Of a stretch of DNA of 64,000 bases, positions 45,678 through 57,626 are shown piece by piece. The notes beneath the pieces were generated by a model. The model was not told the origin of the DNA. It did not search any database and was given only the letters and a program-made list of their open reading frames with translations. Position numbers and translations under genes: made by a program. Within the stretch, counting starts at the first letter, position 1, and the number at the start of each line of letters is the position of its first letter. The stretch is from Arachis hypogaea (lineage: Eukaryota > Streptophyta > Magnoliopsida > Fabales > Fabaceae): contig NC_092053.1 in the NCBI RefSeq assembly GCF_003086295.3, forward strand, positions 118,440,445 to 118,504,444. Direction: 5' to 3'.

Positions 45678-48500
45678 ACCTCCCCACACTTAAACCAAGC
45701 ATGTCCTCATGCTTAAACCAAGAAGGATAAGAGAAGGGGTATGGACATTTATTCAATGCAAATAACCTAAATGCATCTATCTATATGAATGCAACTAAAT
45801 GCAAAATAATTCTACCTACTTGGTTAAAAATAAATCAATCCTCCAAGAGCATGTATAAACGGATAGGGCTAAGGTCATATGACGATTCATGAATCCTACC
45901 AATTCAAATATCAAAATGAAGTTCAAGTAGACTTGCAAGAAGAATGCTAATGAAAGCCGGGAACAAGGAATTGAGTATCAAACCCTCACCGGAAGTGTTT
46001 GCACTCTAGTCGCTCAAGTGTGTAGGGTCGATTTTCTCAATTCTCTCCTAATAATGCTTTCCAAGATTTGTTTTTCATCTAACAATCAACATTTATTTCA
46101 TGCATGCATACAACTATCATGATGACTTTTCATAGGTTGTAATGGGGCTAGGGTCAAGGTAAGGATGCATATTTGGTCAGGTGGACTTGAAATTTGAATC
46201 TTTGATAAGCTTAAACTTCCCACCTAACCTATATAGCAACCTATACAATTCTAAACAAACCTCACTACCCATTTTTCACTTTTTCACATACTCATGCATT
46301 TTTTTACTTGATCACAACACATATACATTGATTATTATTGAGCTTCACTTGGGGCATTTTGTCCCCTTTTTATTACTTTTCTTTTCTTTTTCTTTTCTTT
46401 CTATTTTTTTTCTTTTTTTTTTCCTTTTGATATCTTCATATAAATTTTTTTTCTTTTTTTTTTCTCATCATTTTTTTCTTTTTGCAATAAAGTATATATA
46501 AAAGCATCAATGCATATGGTTTTACATTTAATTAACACATGAGTATGGACCCAATTCCCAAATATAGAAATACAAAACAAAAACACCCTTTTATCCCAAC
46601 CAATGTCCCAAGGTTCCCACACTTGAATGATACTCACACACTAGCCTAAGCTAATCAAAGATCCAAATTAAGGACATTTATTATTTTTCACTTTAAGGCT
46701 TGTAATGTGCTAAATTAAGAACAAAGTGGGTTAATCGTAGGCTCAAATTGGCTAACAATGGAAGATAAAAGATAAGGCTATTTGGGTAAGTGAGCTATTT
46801 GAAATGATGGCCTCAATCATATAAATGCATGAATACACAAAATAATGGATATAAAGAATTAAACAAATCAAATATCACAATTATAGGAAGAGAACAATTG
46901 CACACAAGAAAGGAAAATAAGTGGTTATAAGATGTAACCACACCACTAGGCTCAAATCTCACAAGCTTGTGTTCTTAGCTCAAAAACCATGTTCCAAAAT
47001 AAATTCTTTCAAGCAAGTTCAACAAAAAAATTTTCAAATTGGTAGGGTGCCCTAAAACAATTTTCTTGGAGAAGAAATCGTCACCCTAACCAAGTAGTTC
47101 TAATAAGAAAGAAGTGGTAAAAATATGTACAAATTCTAACTAACATGCAACCTATCATGCAATGCAATAACTAAGAATTGGTGTTGAAAGAGAAATTGTT
47201 ACCCATGGAGATCGGTCGGATGACCTCCCTACACTTGAAGATTGCACCGTCCTCGGTGCATGCAAAGAAGAGCAAGGTGGACGGGTTGCTACAATTGATG
47301 AGCTCTTCAAAAGGTTGTGCGGATGACTTGTTCGTCGCCCCATTTAAAAACTCTTCCTTTTCTTCCTTCTTGGTGGCCAACCTAAAAGGAGAGAAAATGA
47401 AAGAAAATTAAGCCTACAACAAAGATATCAAAGTAATTAAAACATAGGCGGGGCTAATGCCAAATAAAAGTATGGTTCTCTACTACATGGTAGCTAAGCA
47501 TGTGAGGGAGAAAACAATATGAGCTAATGGCATATCAACTAATACTTGATGCAAGAATAGAGTCAAAGCATGAAGAGCATATTGAGCATCAAGATCAAAT
47601 AAAAAAAAGTGGGTCATGAAAGACAATATGAGGGCATATCAATGCACAAAGACACAAGAGTCATAAAAGATTGAAGCATTGATTTAAAAGTTTCATCACC
47701 CATAAATATCAAACAAGTCACGAAGCACCAAAATAATGCAAGAGATTCTCAACAATTGAATAAGAGAATTTAACACCATTATTAAAATAAGAAACTCGAA
47801 AAAAAATAAAGTAAAAAAGACTATAAAAACAAAATAAAAATGTAAAGAATAGAAGTATACAAATGCGATAAACAAAAGAAAATGGAAGAGGAGAGAAAAA
47901 ACTCTTTTTTTTTACCGGCGCAGACGCGCACGATGCGCGCATGCACGGATATGGCAGCGGACAGAGAGGGCGCGGACGCGCCAGGTGCGCGTACACGCGA
48001 ATGTGGTCGCGCTGGTGGCACAATGTTAGCCCAGGGTTCGCACAACTCTCGGGTCCAAGTACCAGGATTTGGCTACAGGAGCGTTGATGCGCGCGCGCAC
48101 GGTGTGCGCTCGCGCGGATGTGACAATAAGCAAATGGGCGCGCACGTGCCAGGTGCGCTAGCACGCCAGGGGGGTTGTGCCCCCAGCATGGTGTAGGCTT
48201 AGTGTTGGCGCAACTCTCTGAAAAATTTACCAGAGTTGCCGGCAGGGTGATTGGCGCCGACGCGGCATGTGTGCTCGCGCGCCGATTCGCGAATCAGCAA
48301 ATGGGCGTGTATGCGTCTAGCGCGCGCACGCGCACCCTCGTTTTTTTTTTCAGAAATACTAAAAACAGCTTAAAACCTCCCTAACACTGCCTACAACTCA
48401 AAATCAGTTACAAAAGCAAAATCAACAAAAATTTAACTAACAACCAAGAAATTAAGACAAAAATACATGAAGAGGAAAAACTACCTACAATGGCAACTCA
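45678..48500 (-). other. Non-coding interior of element 1
   Basis: About 2.8 kb downstream of the private ORF with no domain-bearing frame. It contains pyrimidine-rich runs (46370-46490), a CACTTGAAGATTGCACCGTC motif near 47230 shared with element 2, and a strongly CpG-rich patch (47915-48345). Confidence 0.7.
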
Positions 48501-48513
48501 AATCACTTATTAA

Positions 48514-48514
<1 letters not shown>

Positions 48515-48608
<94 letters not shown>
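48515..48608 (+). repeat. (TA)n microsatellite
   Basis: About 47 uninterrupted TA units just beyond the 3' end of the private ORF. The apparent Tyr-Ile repeat proteins read through it are artefacts. Confidence 0.98.
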
Positions 48609-48610
<2 letters not shown>

Positions 48611-48697
48611 AGAATGGAAAGAGTTTACCATGGTGGGGTATCTCCCACCTAGCACTTTTGTTTATTGTCCTTAAGTTGGACTTATGGGGAGCTCCTC

Positions 48698-50458
48698 TCA
48701 AGGTGGTTTGTGCTTGAATTCATCTTGGAACTCCCACCAATGCTTGGTTCTCCATTGCGCCCCAAGATTTCTTATTCGTTGCACCAAGTGTTGATGGAGT
48801 TCTTCACAAGCTTGGGGCTCCCAAAGTTGATCCTCGTCTTGTGATCCGGGATCCCACACTTTATTTTCACACCCGTCTTGAAGTTGATCATCATTATTAG
48901 TCCAACCGGGCGGTGAGTAAGGTGAATTCTCAATAAAGTGGCCAACAACCCTACTAGACCCATCTAGTTGAGCACTATTCCATCTGTTATATTCAACTCT
49001 TGAAGTATCAACCAAAATGAGCCCTGATTTGCAACGCCAACCACGAAACATTTTTCTTTTACGCTTCATCCCACAAAGCATCCTAAGTTGACCATCCGTT
49101 TCAAGCAAACCATACTCAAGTGGGACAATAAAGCTAATAGAAATGAACTTTACCCACTCAAGTGAAGGAGTAGATGGCAACCTAGGCAAAGAGGCTTCCA
49201 AAGATCTTGACAAAGCGTAACCAACCCCCGTTCTTCTTTTCCTAGGGACTTCCACCTCTTCACAAGATCTCTTAATTTCAATCCTTTGTTCATCAATTCT
49301 ATCTAAGCCTTTTCCCTTATTCAAATCATAAATGGGAGGGTGAGAGAAATTTACCTCCTCAACACTTTCAAATCCCACGGGAGAAGGTTCGTCATGCTCA
49401 AAGGATTCTTCACCACTAAGACTTGATGCTTGATCTTCATCACCAAGGGAACTCAATTCTTGCTCTATCCCATCCAAGTCTTCATATGGAATATGCTTTG
49501 GAGGTTGTGCACATTCCTCCTTAGCATCAAATTCAATCTTCTTGGAGGGGTTTTCTTCAATTCTATGTTCCCATGGAGGCTCCGCATCCCCTAAGTCTTC
49601 AACCAGTTCTTCCATTTCTTCAACAATTATAGCTTCCTCCAATTGTTCCAATACAAAGCAACTTCCCCCATTTTCCACCAATCTCTCCTTCATGTTATGC
49701 TTTTCATTTGATTCTCCACATGTAGCCATGGGAGTTCCTTGAGTATTCAAGCATTGGGATGATAACCAGTTTACCACCTCATCCAAGGCGGCCATGAATT
49801 GTTTCACATCCCTTTTCATCTCCTCTTGTCCTTTAACAAGAACATCAAGGATGTCATCCATTGGAGGTTGGAGTGGATGGAAAAGTTCATCAAATTGGGG
49901 AAAGGATTCATAGTAGGAAGGTGGTTTCTCTTGGTAAAGTTGTAGTGGTTCAATAATTTTCATTCTTTCTACTTGTTGCAAAACACGCTCCATGGTTGCT
50001 TGAAATTGATCCAATACTTCCTTGAGATGATTCCTTGACTCTTGTTCCTCTTGGATGTCATGAGTAGGATCATATGGCTCCTGGATTGATAGACATGAGT
50101 ATTCTTCCATGGGAGGTTGTGGTGGGAGGTAGAGTTCATCTTGTGGTTGAAAATTTTCACACATTGGAGGTGGTTCATCTTGGTAATAGTATGAAGGGGG
50201 TGGCTCTTGAAAATGTCGATGTTGGAGTGGTGGTGGCTCTATATGTGGTTCATATGGCTCATATGATTGTTGGTAGGATGGATATGGATTAGGGTCATAT
50301 GAAGATGGTTGGTGAAAAGAGGCTTGTGAGTATGGTTGAGGGTTATGTTGTGGATATGACTCATAGGTATATGGTGGTGGTTCTTGAAAGTCACAAGGAG
50401 ATTCGCCATAGCCATTGAATTGATACGCATCATAGAATGGCTCTTGTTCATAGTGCAT
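48698..50458 (-). CDS. Private ORF of the non-autonomous family, 586 aa
   Basis: An open frame from the ATG at 50458. The same frame extends upstream to an ATG at 50605 (MNSHFGYEFGSN) but with a TAG at 50507-50509. Element 2 has Trp at that codon, so the original protein probably had about 635 residues. Layout: Tyr/Pro/Gln-rich repeats about residues 1-180; a predicted helical segment (LKEVLDQFQATMERVLQQVE); an acidic middle (EEAIIVEEMEELVEDLGD); and a C-terminal domain about 440-586 with LLETDGQLRMLCG, DGCENKVWDPG and the end HWWEFQDEFKHKPP. The ends and spacing of the C-terminal motifs recur in two other copies here. No gag, nucleic-acid or catalytic motif is recognised. Function unknown; an RNA-packaging role is only a guess. 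Confidence 0.75.
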   Translation of the reverse strand: MHYEQEPFYDAYQFNGYGESPCDFQEPPPYTYESYPQHNPQPYSQASFHQPSSYDPNPYPSYQQSYEPYEPHIEPPPLQHRHFQEPPPSYYYQDEPPPMCENFQPQDELYLPPQPPMEEYSCLSIQEPYDPTHDIQEEQESRNHLKEVLDQFQATMERVLQQVERMKIIEPLQLYQEKPPSYYESFPQFDELFHPLQPPMDDILDVLVKGQEEMKRDVKQFMAALDEVVNWLSSQCLNTQGTPMATCGESNEKHNMKERLVENGGSCFVLEQLEEAIIVEEMEELVEDLGDAEPPWEHRIEENPSKKIEFDAKEECAQPPKHIPYEDLDGIEQELSSLGDEDQASSLSGEESFEHDEPSPVGFESVEEVNFSHPPIYDLNKGKGLDRIDEQRIEIKRSCEEVEVPRKRRTGVGYALSRSLEASLPRLPSTPSLEWVKFISISFIVPLEYGLLETDGQLRMLCGMKRKRKMFRGWRCKSGLILVDTSRVEYNRWNSAQLDGSSRVVGHFIENSPYSPPGWTNNDDQLQDGCENKVWDPGSQDEDQLWEPQACEELHQHLVQRIRNLGAQWRTKHWWEFQDEFKHKPP

Positions 50459-50752
50459 TGGTGGAGGTTGTTGCCATGAGGATTGATCATATGCATATGG
50501 CTCCTTCTACCTTTGATTGTCCCATCCTTGATACATATACTCATTGTAGCTCCCATTTTCTACAACATAATTAGAACCAAACTCATAGCCAAAGTGAGAA
50601 TTCATGATGAAAAGAGAAAATAAGAACAAAAGCTAATAATAAATAATGAAACAAAATCCTAAAACTAGCAAAAACTAACAAGCAAGCCAAAAATAAAGCT
50701 ATTCACAATATTCACATATGTACAATAACCAATAACATAACACCATTGTAAC

Positions 50753-50770
50753 TCCCTGGCAACGGCACCA
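50753..50770 (-). other. Primer-binding site, tRNA-Asp type (element 1)
   Basis: The minus strand reads TGGTGCCGTTGCCAGGGA, close to the tRNA-Asp complement TGGCGCCGTTGCCGGGGA used by Athila/Tat-type Ty3 elements. The two changes are transitions. It lies three bases from the right LTR and sets the element's orientation. Confidence 0.8.
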
Positions 50771-50773
50771 TTT

Positions 50774-52440
50774 TGATGAATGGACTTTTGACGGTTTAGA
50801 ATTTCACTAATGAAGTCTCATTTTAAAGTATAGTTTCTAAACCAACAAATAATCCTTTCATACAAAAGATTGTTTGTCACTAAAATAAACCCCTAAATTT
50901 ATAAACCGAAGTATTGGAACCTCAGGTCGTTCTCCCTAGGAATTGCGATAATGTGTCTTGTTATTGGTTATAAGGTATGTTCTGGGGTTTTTGGGATAAG
51001 AGACATGAAATGTAAATGGTAATGAAAATAAACTAACAACTAAAAAGGTCTTGGCAAAGGTTGGTGGTTAAGGATCTCTATCCTTATCACTAACCACAAC
51101 ATGAGAATTAGCAAGGATCAATCCCACTAAGTCATCCCCTAACTAATAGTAGATGAAAGTCAAGTGAGCTATATCAATCCAAGTCCATAAGTCCTAGTTC
51201 TCCACCAAATCAATTAGTGAGATCTAGAGTTAATGGCTCCCAATCGTCAATTACTTGGATATTAGTAACTCAAGAGTTCCTAAGTTACCTTTCCAAGCCA
51301 AGAGCATAAAATTCTACTCTAAAATCTAACCAAGTATTTTATCAAACACTTGGAAGGCACAAAAGAAAAGCATAGTAAAATTACAAGGAATGTAAATCTA
51401 CACTACTCAATTGCAAGGAATTAAACAACAACAAATCAAATGAACAATAAAGGAACATGAAAACATAAATTGCATTAAAAGGAAAAGGAAAGAACAAAAG
51501 TGCATCAACATAAAAGTAGGGAATTACAAGAATTAAATGCTAAACTAGAGAGAAGAGATGTAGAGGAAGAAGAATTACAAAGGAAAAAGTAAATCAAAGC
51601 ATGAAATTAACCTAGATCTAAGAATTCCAAATCTAGATCTAACCTACTCCTAATTCTAGAGAGAAGAGAGAGCTTCTCTCTCTAGAAACTAACTAAAGCA
51701 TGATAAAACTAAAATAAAACTCACTAACTAACTAGATATCCCATCCCTCTTCAATCCTTGGGTTAAATAGTATCAGAAATGAGTTGGATTGGGCCCACAA
51801 GGCTCCTAAAATCGCTAGCCACGAGTTGCATTAAGTGAAGCATGTGCAACATATCCCATCGCTCTTCAATCCTTGGGTTAAATAGCATCAGAAATAAGTT
51901 GGATTGGGCCCACAAGGCTCTTAAAATTGCTGGCCACGAGTTGCATTAAGTGAAGCATGTGCAACCATCGGTGCGTACGCGTACTGTGTGCATGTGTGCC
52001 CCTATGCGCAATGCAACTATGGCAAATCTTATATCATTTTGAAGCCCCAAATGTTAGCTTTCCAATGCAACTAAAACCGCATTATTTGGACCTCTGCAGC
52101 TCAAGTTATGGTCGATTGAGTGCAAAGAGGTCGGCTTGACAACTTTTGCGATTCCTTCATTTCTTCATGAGTTCTCCATTTCTACATGCTTTTTATTCAT
52201 TCCCTCAATCCAATCTTTGCCTCCTAAATCTGAAATCACTTAACAAACATATCAAGGCATCTAATGAAATTAAGGTAAATTAACTTTAGCTATTTTAAGT
52301 CCTAAAAAGCATGTTTTCACTCTTAAGTACAATTAAAGGAGAATAACAAAAACAATGCTATTTCATTGGATAAATGTGGGAGAAGGCGATAAAATCCTCT
52401 AAATTCAACACAAGATAAACCCTAAAAATGGGGTTTATCA
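50774..52440 (-). repeat. 5' LTR of non-autonomous element 1
   Basis: 1667 bp. It is longer than its partner chiefly because a roughly 112-bp segment (about 51739-51850) is repeated directly at 51851-51963, with several differences between the two copies. Confidence 0.92.
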
Positions 52441-53363
52441 GCGATGCTTACGCGTCACTGTAACTTTTCTGCTTTCCACGCGTGCGCGTGGGCGGCGACG
52501 CGTACGTTTGACCCCGTTTTCACTCCAAAGTTGATTTTTGAGTTTTCAAAGCCAAATTTCAGACTTCTAAGCCTCCGATCTCACCTCTTATGTCTTAAAA
52601 CTTTATGATATACCTAACAATGGGAAGGGCTAGGAAAAATGTGGTAACTTGTGGATGAAGAAAGGGGAGAATTAATGATCAATGATGATCAAAGATGATT
52701 GTAAGAGATATGGAGGATGGTGGTGGAAGTGCTTTATATGCCATGAGCCGAAGGGTTGTAATTGTTAATAAATTGGCTGGTTATGGATTGAATTATGAGC
52801 TGGATAACTGAGTTATTGCCGAATTATGGCTGAGCCATTATTGAATTATGGCTTAGAATGATTGCATATATGCGTATTGAATGAAATGTGAATGTTGCAC
52901 TTCCAGTATCTGAGATACGAGTTTTCCTGGGAGAAAGCAGTGGCTAGCCACCATGTGCTCCAGGTGGAGACTCGATACTCTGCTGACCCTATGTCGTAAG
53001 TGTGAACGGACACTGTGAAAGTTTCAGATGAGCTCACCCCTGTGAATATACACCAGTGAAGGTGTTGGATATGAATTATGATTTATAGTGTGAATAACTC
53101 GAGTTGGGGATGCACGACAGAGGGACAGTCCAATGGATAGCTACCAGGACTTGTCGGGTTGGCTTTATAATCGACAGATGAGACTCATCAGCCATTAGGA
53201 CATGCATACATCATATGCATATTATGTGAATTGTTTGGAATTGCCTGATTGACTGCATATTACTTGCTAATTTTCTAAATGACGTATCTGTTTCTTATTT
53301 GTATATCTCCTTGTCTGATATAATTGTGTTTGCCATATTATATTACTGATGGCGGTTGGGAGG

Positions 53364-54774
53364 TGACGAGCGTTTTCTTAGCTGGTAAAGAAATTTTATA
53401 AAATTAATCGCGTTGTCAGTATAGCTTCTAAACCAACAAGAGTCCTTTCATACAAAAGTTTTGGTTGTCACAAGTAACAAACCCCCTTAATAAATTGATA
53501 ACCAAAGTATTTAAATCTCGGGTCGTCTTCTCAAGGAATTGCAGGGAGGTGTTCTTATTATTTGTTATGCAAGGGTATATTTTGGGGTTTTTAAAAGGTT
53601 TGAACAAGGAAATAAATTGCTAAGAAAAATAAATTAATAATTAATAAGACTCTTGGCAAGGTATGAGAATTGGAATTCCTATCCTAGGTATCCTTATCAG
53701 GTGTGATGAGAATTGGGTTTTAATCCCACTTGGTCAGCCTTTACTTAACAAGGGAAGGTCAAGTGTACTAATTATCTTGATCCTCAAGTCCTAGTCAATC
53801 CCTAGGGAAAGACTAGCTTTAGAGTGATCCAGATCAATCAGTAATTCCAATTTCAATTAACAGCTGAGTTTGATAACTCAATTGTCACCAATTAATCAAT
53901 TAAAGCCAAGAATATAAAAAGCTAAATAAAAAGCATAAATCTGAAATACCTCAAATTGTATTAAATAGAAAATTAATATAAACATAAAAAGTTCATAAAC
54001 TAAATTAAGAAAATAAATAAAAGGAATATTAAACCTGTGATTGCAGAAGATGAAATCCTAATCCTAATATAAAACCTAATCCTAATCCTAATCCTAAGAG
54101 TGAGGGGAGAACCTCTCTCTCTCTAGAAACTACATCTAAACCTAAAATTATGAATTATGAGCTGATGAAAAACGTCTTGAGTCTCTGCTTGTTCCCTGAC
54201 TTTAATCTGTGTTTCTAGACCGAAAATTGGGTCAAAACGTGGCCCAAAATCGCCCCCAGCAAATTTTGTTAACTCTGCAGATCGCGCATATCACGCGTAC
54301 ACGTCGTCCACGCGTGCGCGTCATTCAGCGTTTTTCCTTGCCACGCGTGCGCGTCGTCCACGCGTTCGCGTCACTCGTGCATATTCATTTCCATGCGTTC
54401 GCGTCAGGCACGCGAACGCGTCACTACGCTTTCTCCATTTCGCGCGGTCGCGTGAGCCATGTTTCCGCGTCGCTTCTCGCTGGTCATCTCCTTAATTTCT
54501 TGTGCTCGTTCCATTTTTGCAAGATTCCTCTCTATTTTCTAAGCCATTCATGCCTTATAAAGCCTGAAACACTTAACGCACAGATCACGACATCGAATGG
54601 TATAAAGGAGAAATTAAAATACACAATTTAAAGCTTTAGGAAGCAAGTTTTCACTCATAGAATAAATCCAGGAAGGAATTGTAAAACCATGCAAATCATA
54701 TGAATAAGTGGGTGAAAAGATGATGAAAACCACTCAAATTAGCACAAGATAAACCATAAAATAGTGGTTTATCA
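53364..54774 (-). repeat. 3' LTR of non-autonomous element 2
   Basis: 1411 bp, plus-strand start TGACGAGCG and end TGGTTTATCA. It contains CCTAAT hexamer repeats (54057-54105) and an ACGCG-rich patch (54290-54480). Confidence 0.92.
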
Positions 54775-57600
54775 GCCTCCCCACACTTAAACATTAGCAT
54801 GTCCTCATGCTAAGCTCAAGGAGACAGAGAGAATGAATAAGGGAAAGCGAGACTCATGAAATGCAACCTAAATATAAATGCAACTATATGCTAAAATGAT
54901 TTTATCTACTTGGTTAAAAGTAAACAAGTTCTCCAAGACAAATACAAACCAATTTCCACCAATCTAAATCGTACAATAAAAGACAAGTAAACTTGTAAGA
55001 AGATAGCTCATGAAAGCAGGGAACATAGAATTAAGCATTGAACCCTCACTGGTAGTGTATATCATTCTAACTCTCAAGTGTCTAAGGTCAATCACTCTAC
55101 TCTTCCCTAGTCAATGTTTCTAAACTTTGTCCTTCATCTAACCAATCAACAAATATTTAGTATACCAATGCAAACATCATGAGGTCTTTTCAAGGTTGTA
55201 ATGGGGCTGAGGTAAAGGTAGGGATATATATATATAGTGAGCTAACAAAGTGAATCCTTGATTAGTCTAAGATCTCACCTAACATATACATACATTCTAT
55301 GTAATTCTAAAATCATACCTAGCTACCCATAATTCCCACTTTTGTATCACATACTCATGTACCAAATTTTTTTTATGTTTCTTTACTTTTATCACATGTG
55401 CATTGATCTTTTCTTATTTATTTACTTTTTTTTGAATCATAAAAGCAAACATAGCTTATCAATGCACATGGTTTTTCCATTATTTTTCTATTTTGTTTTT
55501 CATGAGTTGGTTCCCAAATTTCCAATTTTCATAATTAGAAATATGATACATTCCCTTATTAACCTATGTTCCCACAGTTTTCTCACACTTAGTTGATGCA
55601 CAATCTCTATCTTAAGCTAACCAAAGATTCAATTTGGGGTTATTAATTTATTTTTCTGCTTAAGGCTAGTGATGTGGTTATAGAAAAGAAGAGGATTAAA
55701 AAGGCTCAAAGTGGCTAACAAAGGTAATTGAAAGGGTAGGCTATTTGGGATAAGTGAGCTAATAAAATAATGGCCTCAATCATATGCAAGCATGTAAATA
55801 TGCTAAACATTGGATATATAGAATGAAACAAAGTAAAGATCGCAATCATAAAGAAGAAAACACACAAGAATAAAAATTTATGGTTAAATAATGTAACCAT
55901 ATAAATAAGCTCAAAATCTCACGGGTTGTGTGTTCTTAGCTTTTTAAACTATGTTCCAAATACAACTTCAAACAAGTTCAACACAAAAGTTTTGATTTAA
56001 ATTAGTGAAATTTTTCAAAAATAGGATCTTAAAAAGAAACTTATTATTTTAACCAAGCAGTGGCTAAATACATAAAATCAAACAATCATGCAATGAAACA
56101 TGCAAATGCAACAATGTACTAAATAAAATAAAATATTGGTGTTGCGAAGAAAATAACTAACCCATGAGATCGGTATCGACCTCCCCATACTTAAAGATTG
56201 CACCGTCCTCGGTGCATGCTAAGATGTGCAGGTGGACGGGTTGCGAGCTATAACTGCTGCTCTTTCTCTAAAGATTGTGTAGACGGACTTGCTTGTCTCC
56301 CCATTAAGAAGCTTTTCCTCTCCCTTCGTGGTGGCCATCCTGGAAGAAGAGGGAAAAGAAGAAAAGTAACCCAAAAATAAAGAAAAGAATTACAGTATGG
56401 ATGGGTTAATGCCAAATAATGAGGGTCTCAATTACATGGTAGCTACAACATGCAAGTGAGAAAACAGTAGAAGCACATGGCAAATCAAGAGTGCAAAAAA
56501 AAATTTGCAACAATGGGAAGAGAGTGGGTAAGGAGAGATAATATAAATTCATGTCAATGCAAAAGTAATACAGGTATAAAAGATTGGTATTGATTTAAAT
56601 AATATTACCTAACCAGAATAAAACAAGTCACTAAGCACCTAAAATAATTCAAGAGAAGATGCAACAGTTAAATAAGAAAATTCAACACCAAAGGAAAAAT
56701 AATGAATTTAGAAAAGAAAATAAAAATATGCACCAAATTAAAATGCAAAGAATGAAAGTATGCAATTAAATTAAATAAAATGGGATGAAAGTGAAAAAAA
56801 ATGAGAAGTTAAAGAGATAAAGTAAGAAAGAAAGAAGAAAGAAGAAAAGATAGAAGAGATTAGGATTAGAAAAGAAAAGATAAGATAATTGGCGCTGATC
56901 TGGATAAGTTGTGCGACGCAGGCGACGCAGACACGTGAGTGACGCGGACGCGTGGGTCACGCGATCGCGTGGCCTGATTTGTGCGATTGGCACAAGTGCA
57001 GCCTTGCGGTAACGCAACTCTCTGTTTTAAACTCATATTGCCAAATTTTGGGGTGACGCGTTCGCGTGGTTGACGGGATCACGTGGATGGCCATTTTTGA
57101 AAAACAACGCGGCCGCGTGGGAAACGCGTTCGCGTGGGAGGGCTTGGGCTTCCAGCACGAGTCCAGTCCCATTCCAGCCCAACATATTGCCATACACCCC
57201 TTTACGTTGATTTTACAGAGCCACGCTTTCGCGTGGGTAACGCGGACGCGTGGGGAGGCTATTTCGCAAACGACGCGAATGCGTCAGCGACGCAGTCACG
57301 TGGGCATATTTGTGCCTGAGGCACGCCTCCAGCCACGCTTTCGCGTGACTTTCTATTCACTTTTCTTTTCTTCCTAATGCACTTGTGACGCGGACGCGTC
57401 AGCGACGCTTACGCGTCGCGTGCATTTTTTTTTAAATGCAAAATGCAGAATGCAGTATGCAGATGTTATGAATAATTCCAGGTTCAATGAAATAAAATAA
57501 AATTAAAAAATAAACAAAACTAAATAAAATTATAGTTGAAAAAGGAACGATCATACCATGGTGGGTTGTCTCCCACCTAGCACTTTTAGTTAAAATCCTT
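54775..57600 (-). other. Non-coding interior of element 2
   Basis: Counterpart of the non-coding interior of element 1, with the same order: purine tract, pyrimidine-rich run (55370-55440), conserved TTGCACCGTCCTCGGTGCAT motif near 56200, and CpG-rich patch (56900-57420). No gene. Confidence 0.7.
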
Positions 57601-57626
57601 AAGTTGGACATTTGGTGAGCTCCTTG

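Larger units (their letters stand above)
44127..52440 (-). mobile_element. Non-autonomous LTR element 1, 8314 bp
   Basis: Two LTRs (44127-45677 and 50774-52440), a tRNA-Asp-type primer site at 50753-50770, a polypurine stretch next to the left LTR (minus-strand AAGTGTGGGGAGGT) and one private ORF on the minus strand. No gag, protease, RT or integrase is present in about 5 kb of interior, so it must rely on another element for movement. The flanks GCAAC and GCGAT are not a clean target duplication. LTRs differ by a few percent by eye, and the right one has an internal 112-bp duplication. It is inserted in the Tekay LTR. Confidence 0.9.

Noticed and set aside
46181..46637. Phe/Ser-rich and Lys-rich open frames
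   Set aside because: They arise from pyrimidine-rich low-complexity sequence in the non-coding interior of element 1.
48467..48701. Open frames coding long Tyr-Ile repeats on both strands
   Set aside because: They are read-through of the (TA)n microsatellite.
54057..54105. CCTAAT repeats resembling telomeric DNA
   Set aside because: Plant telomere units are CCCTAAA; these hexamers are short, irregular and sit inside LTRs, with a matching run near 60010-60050.
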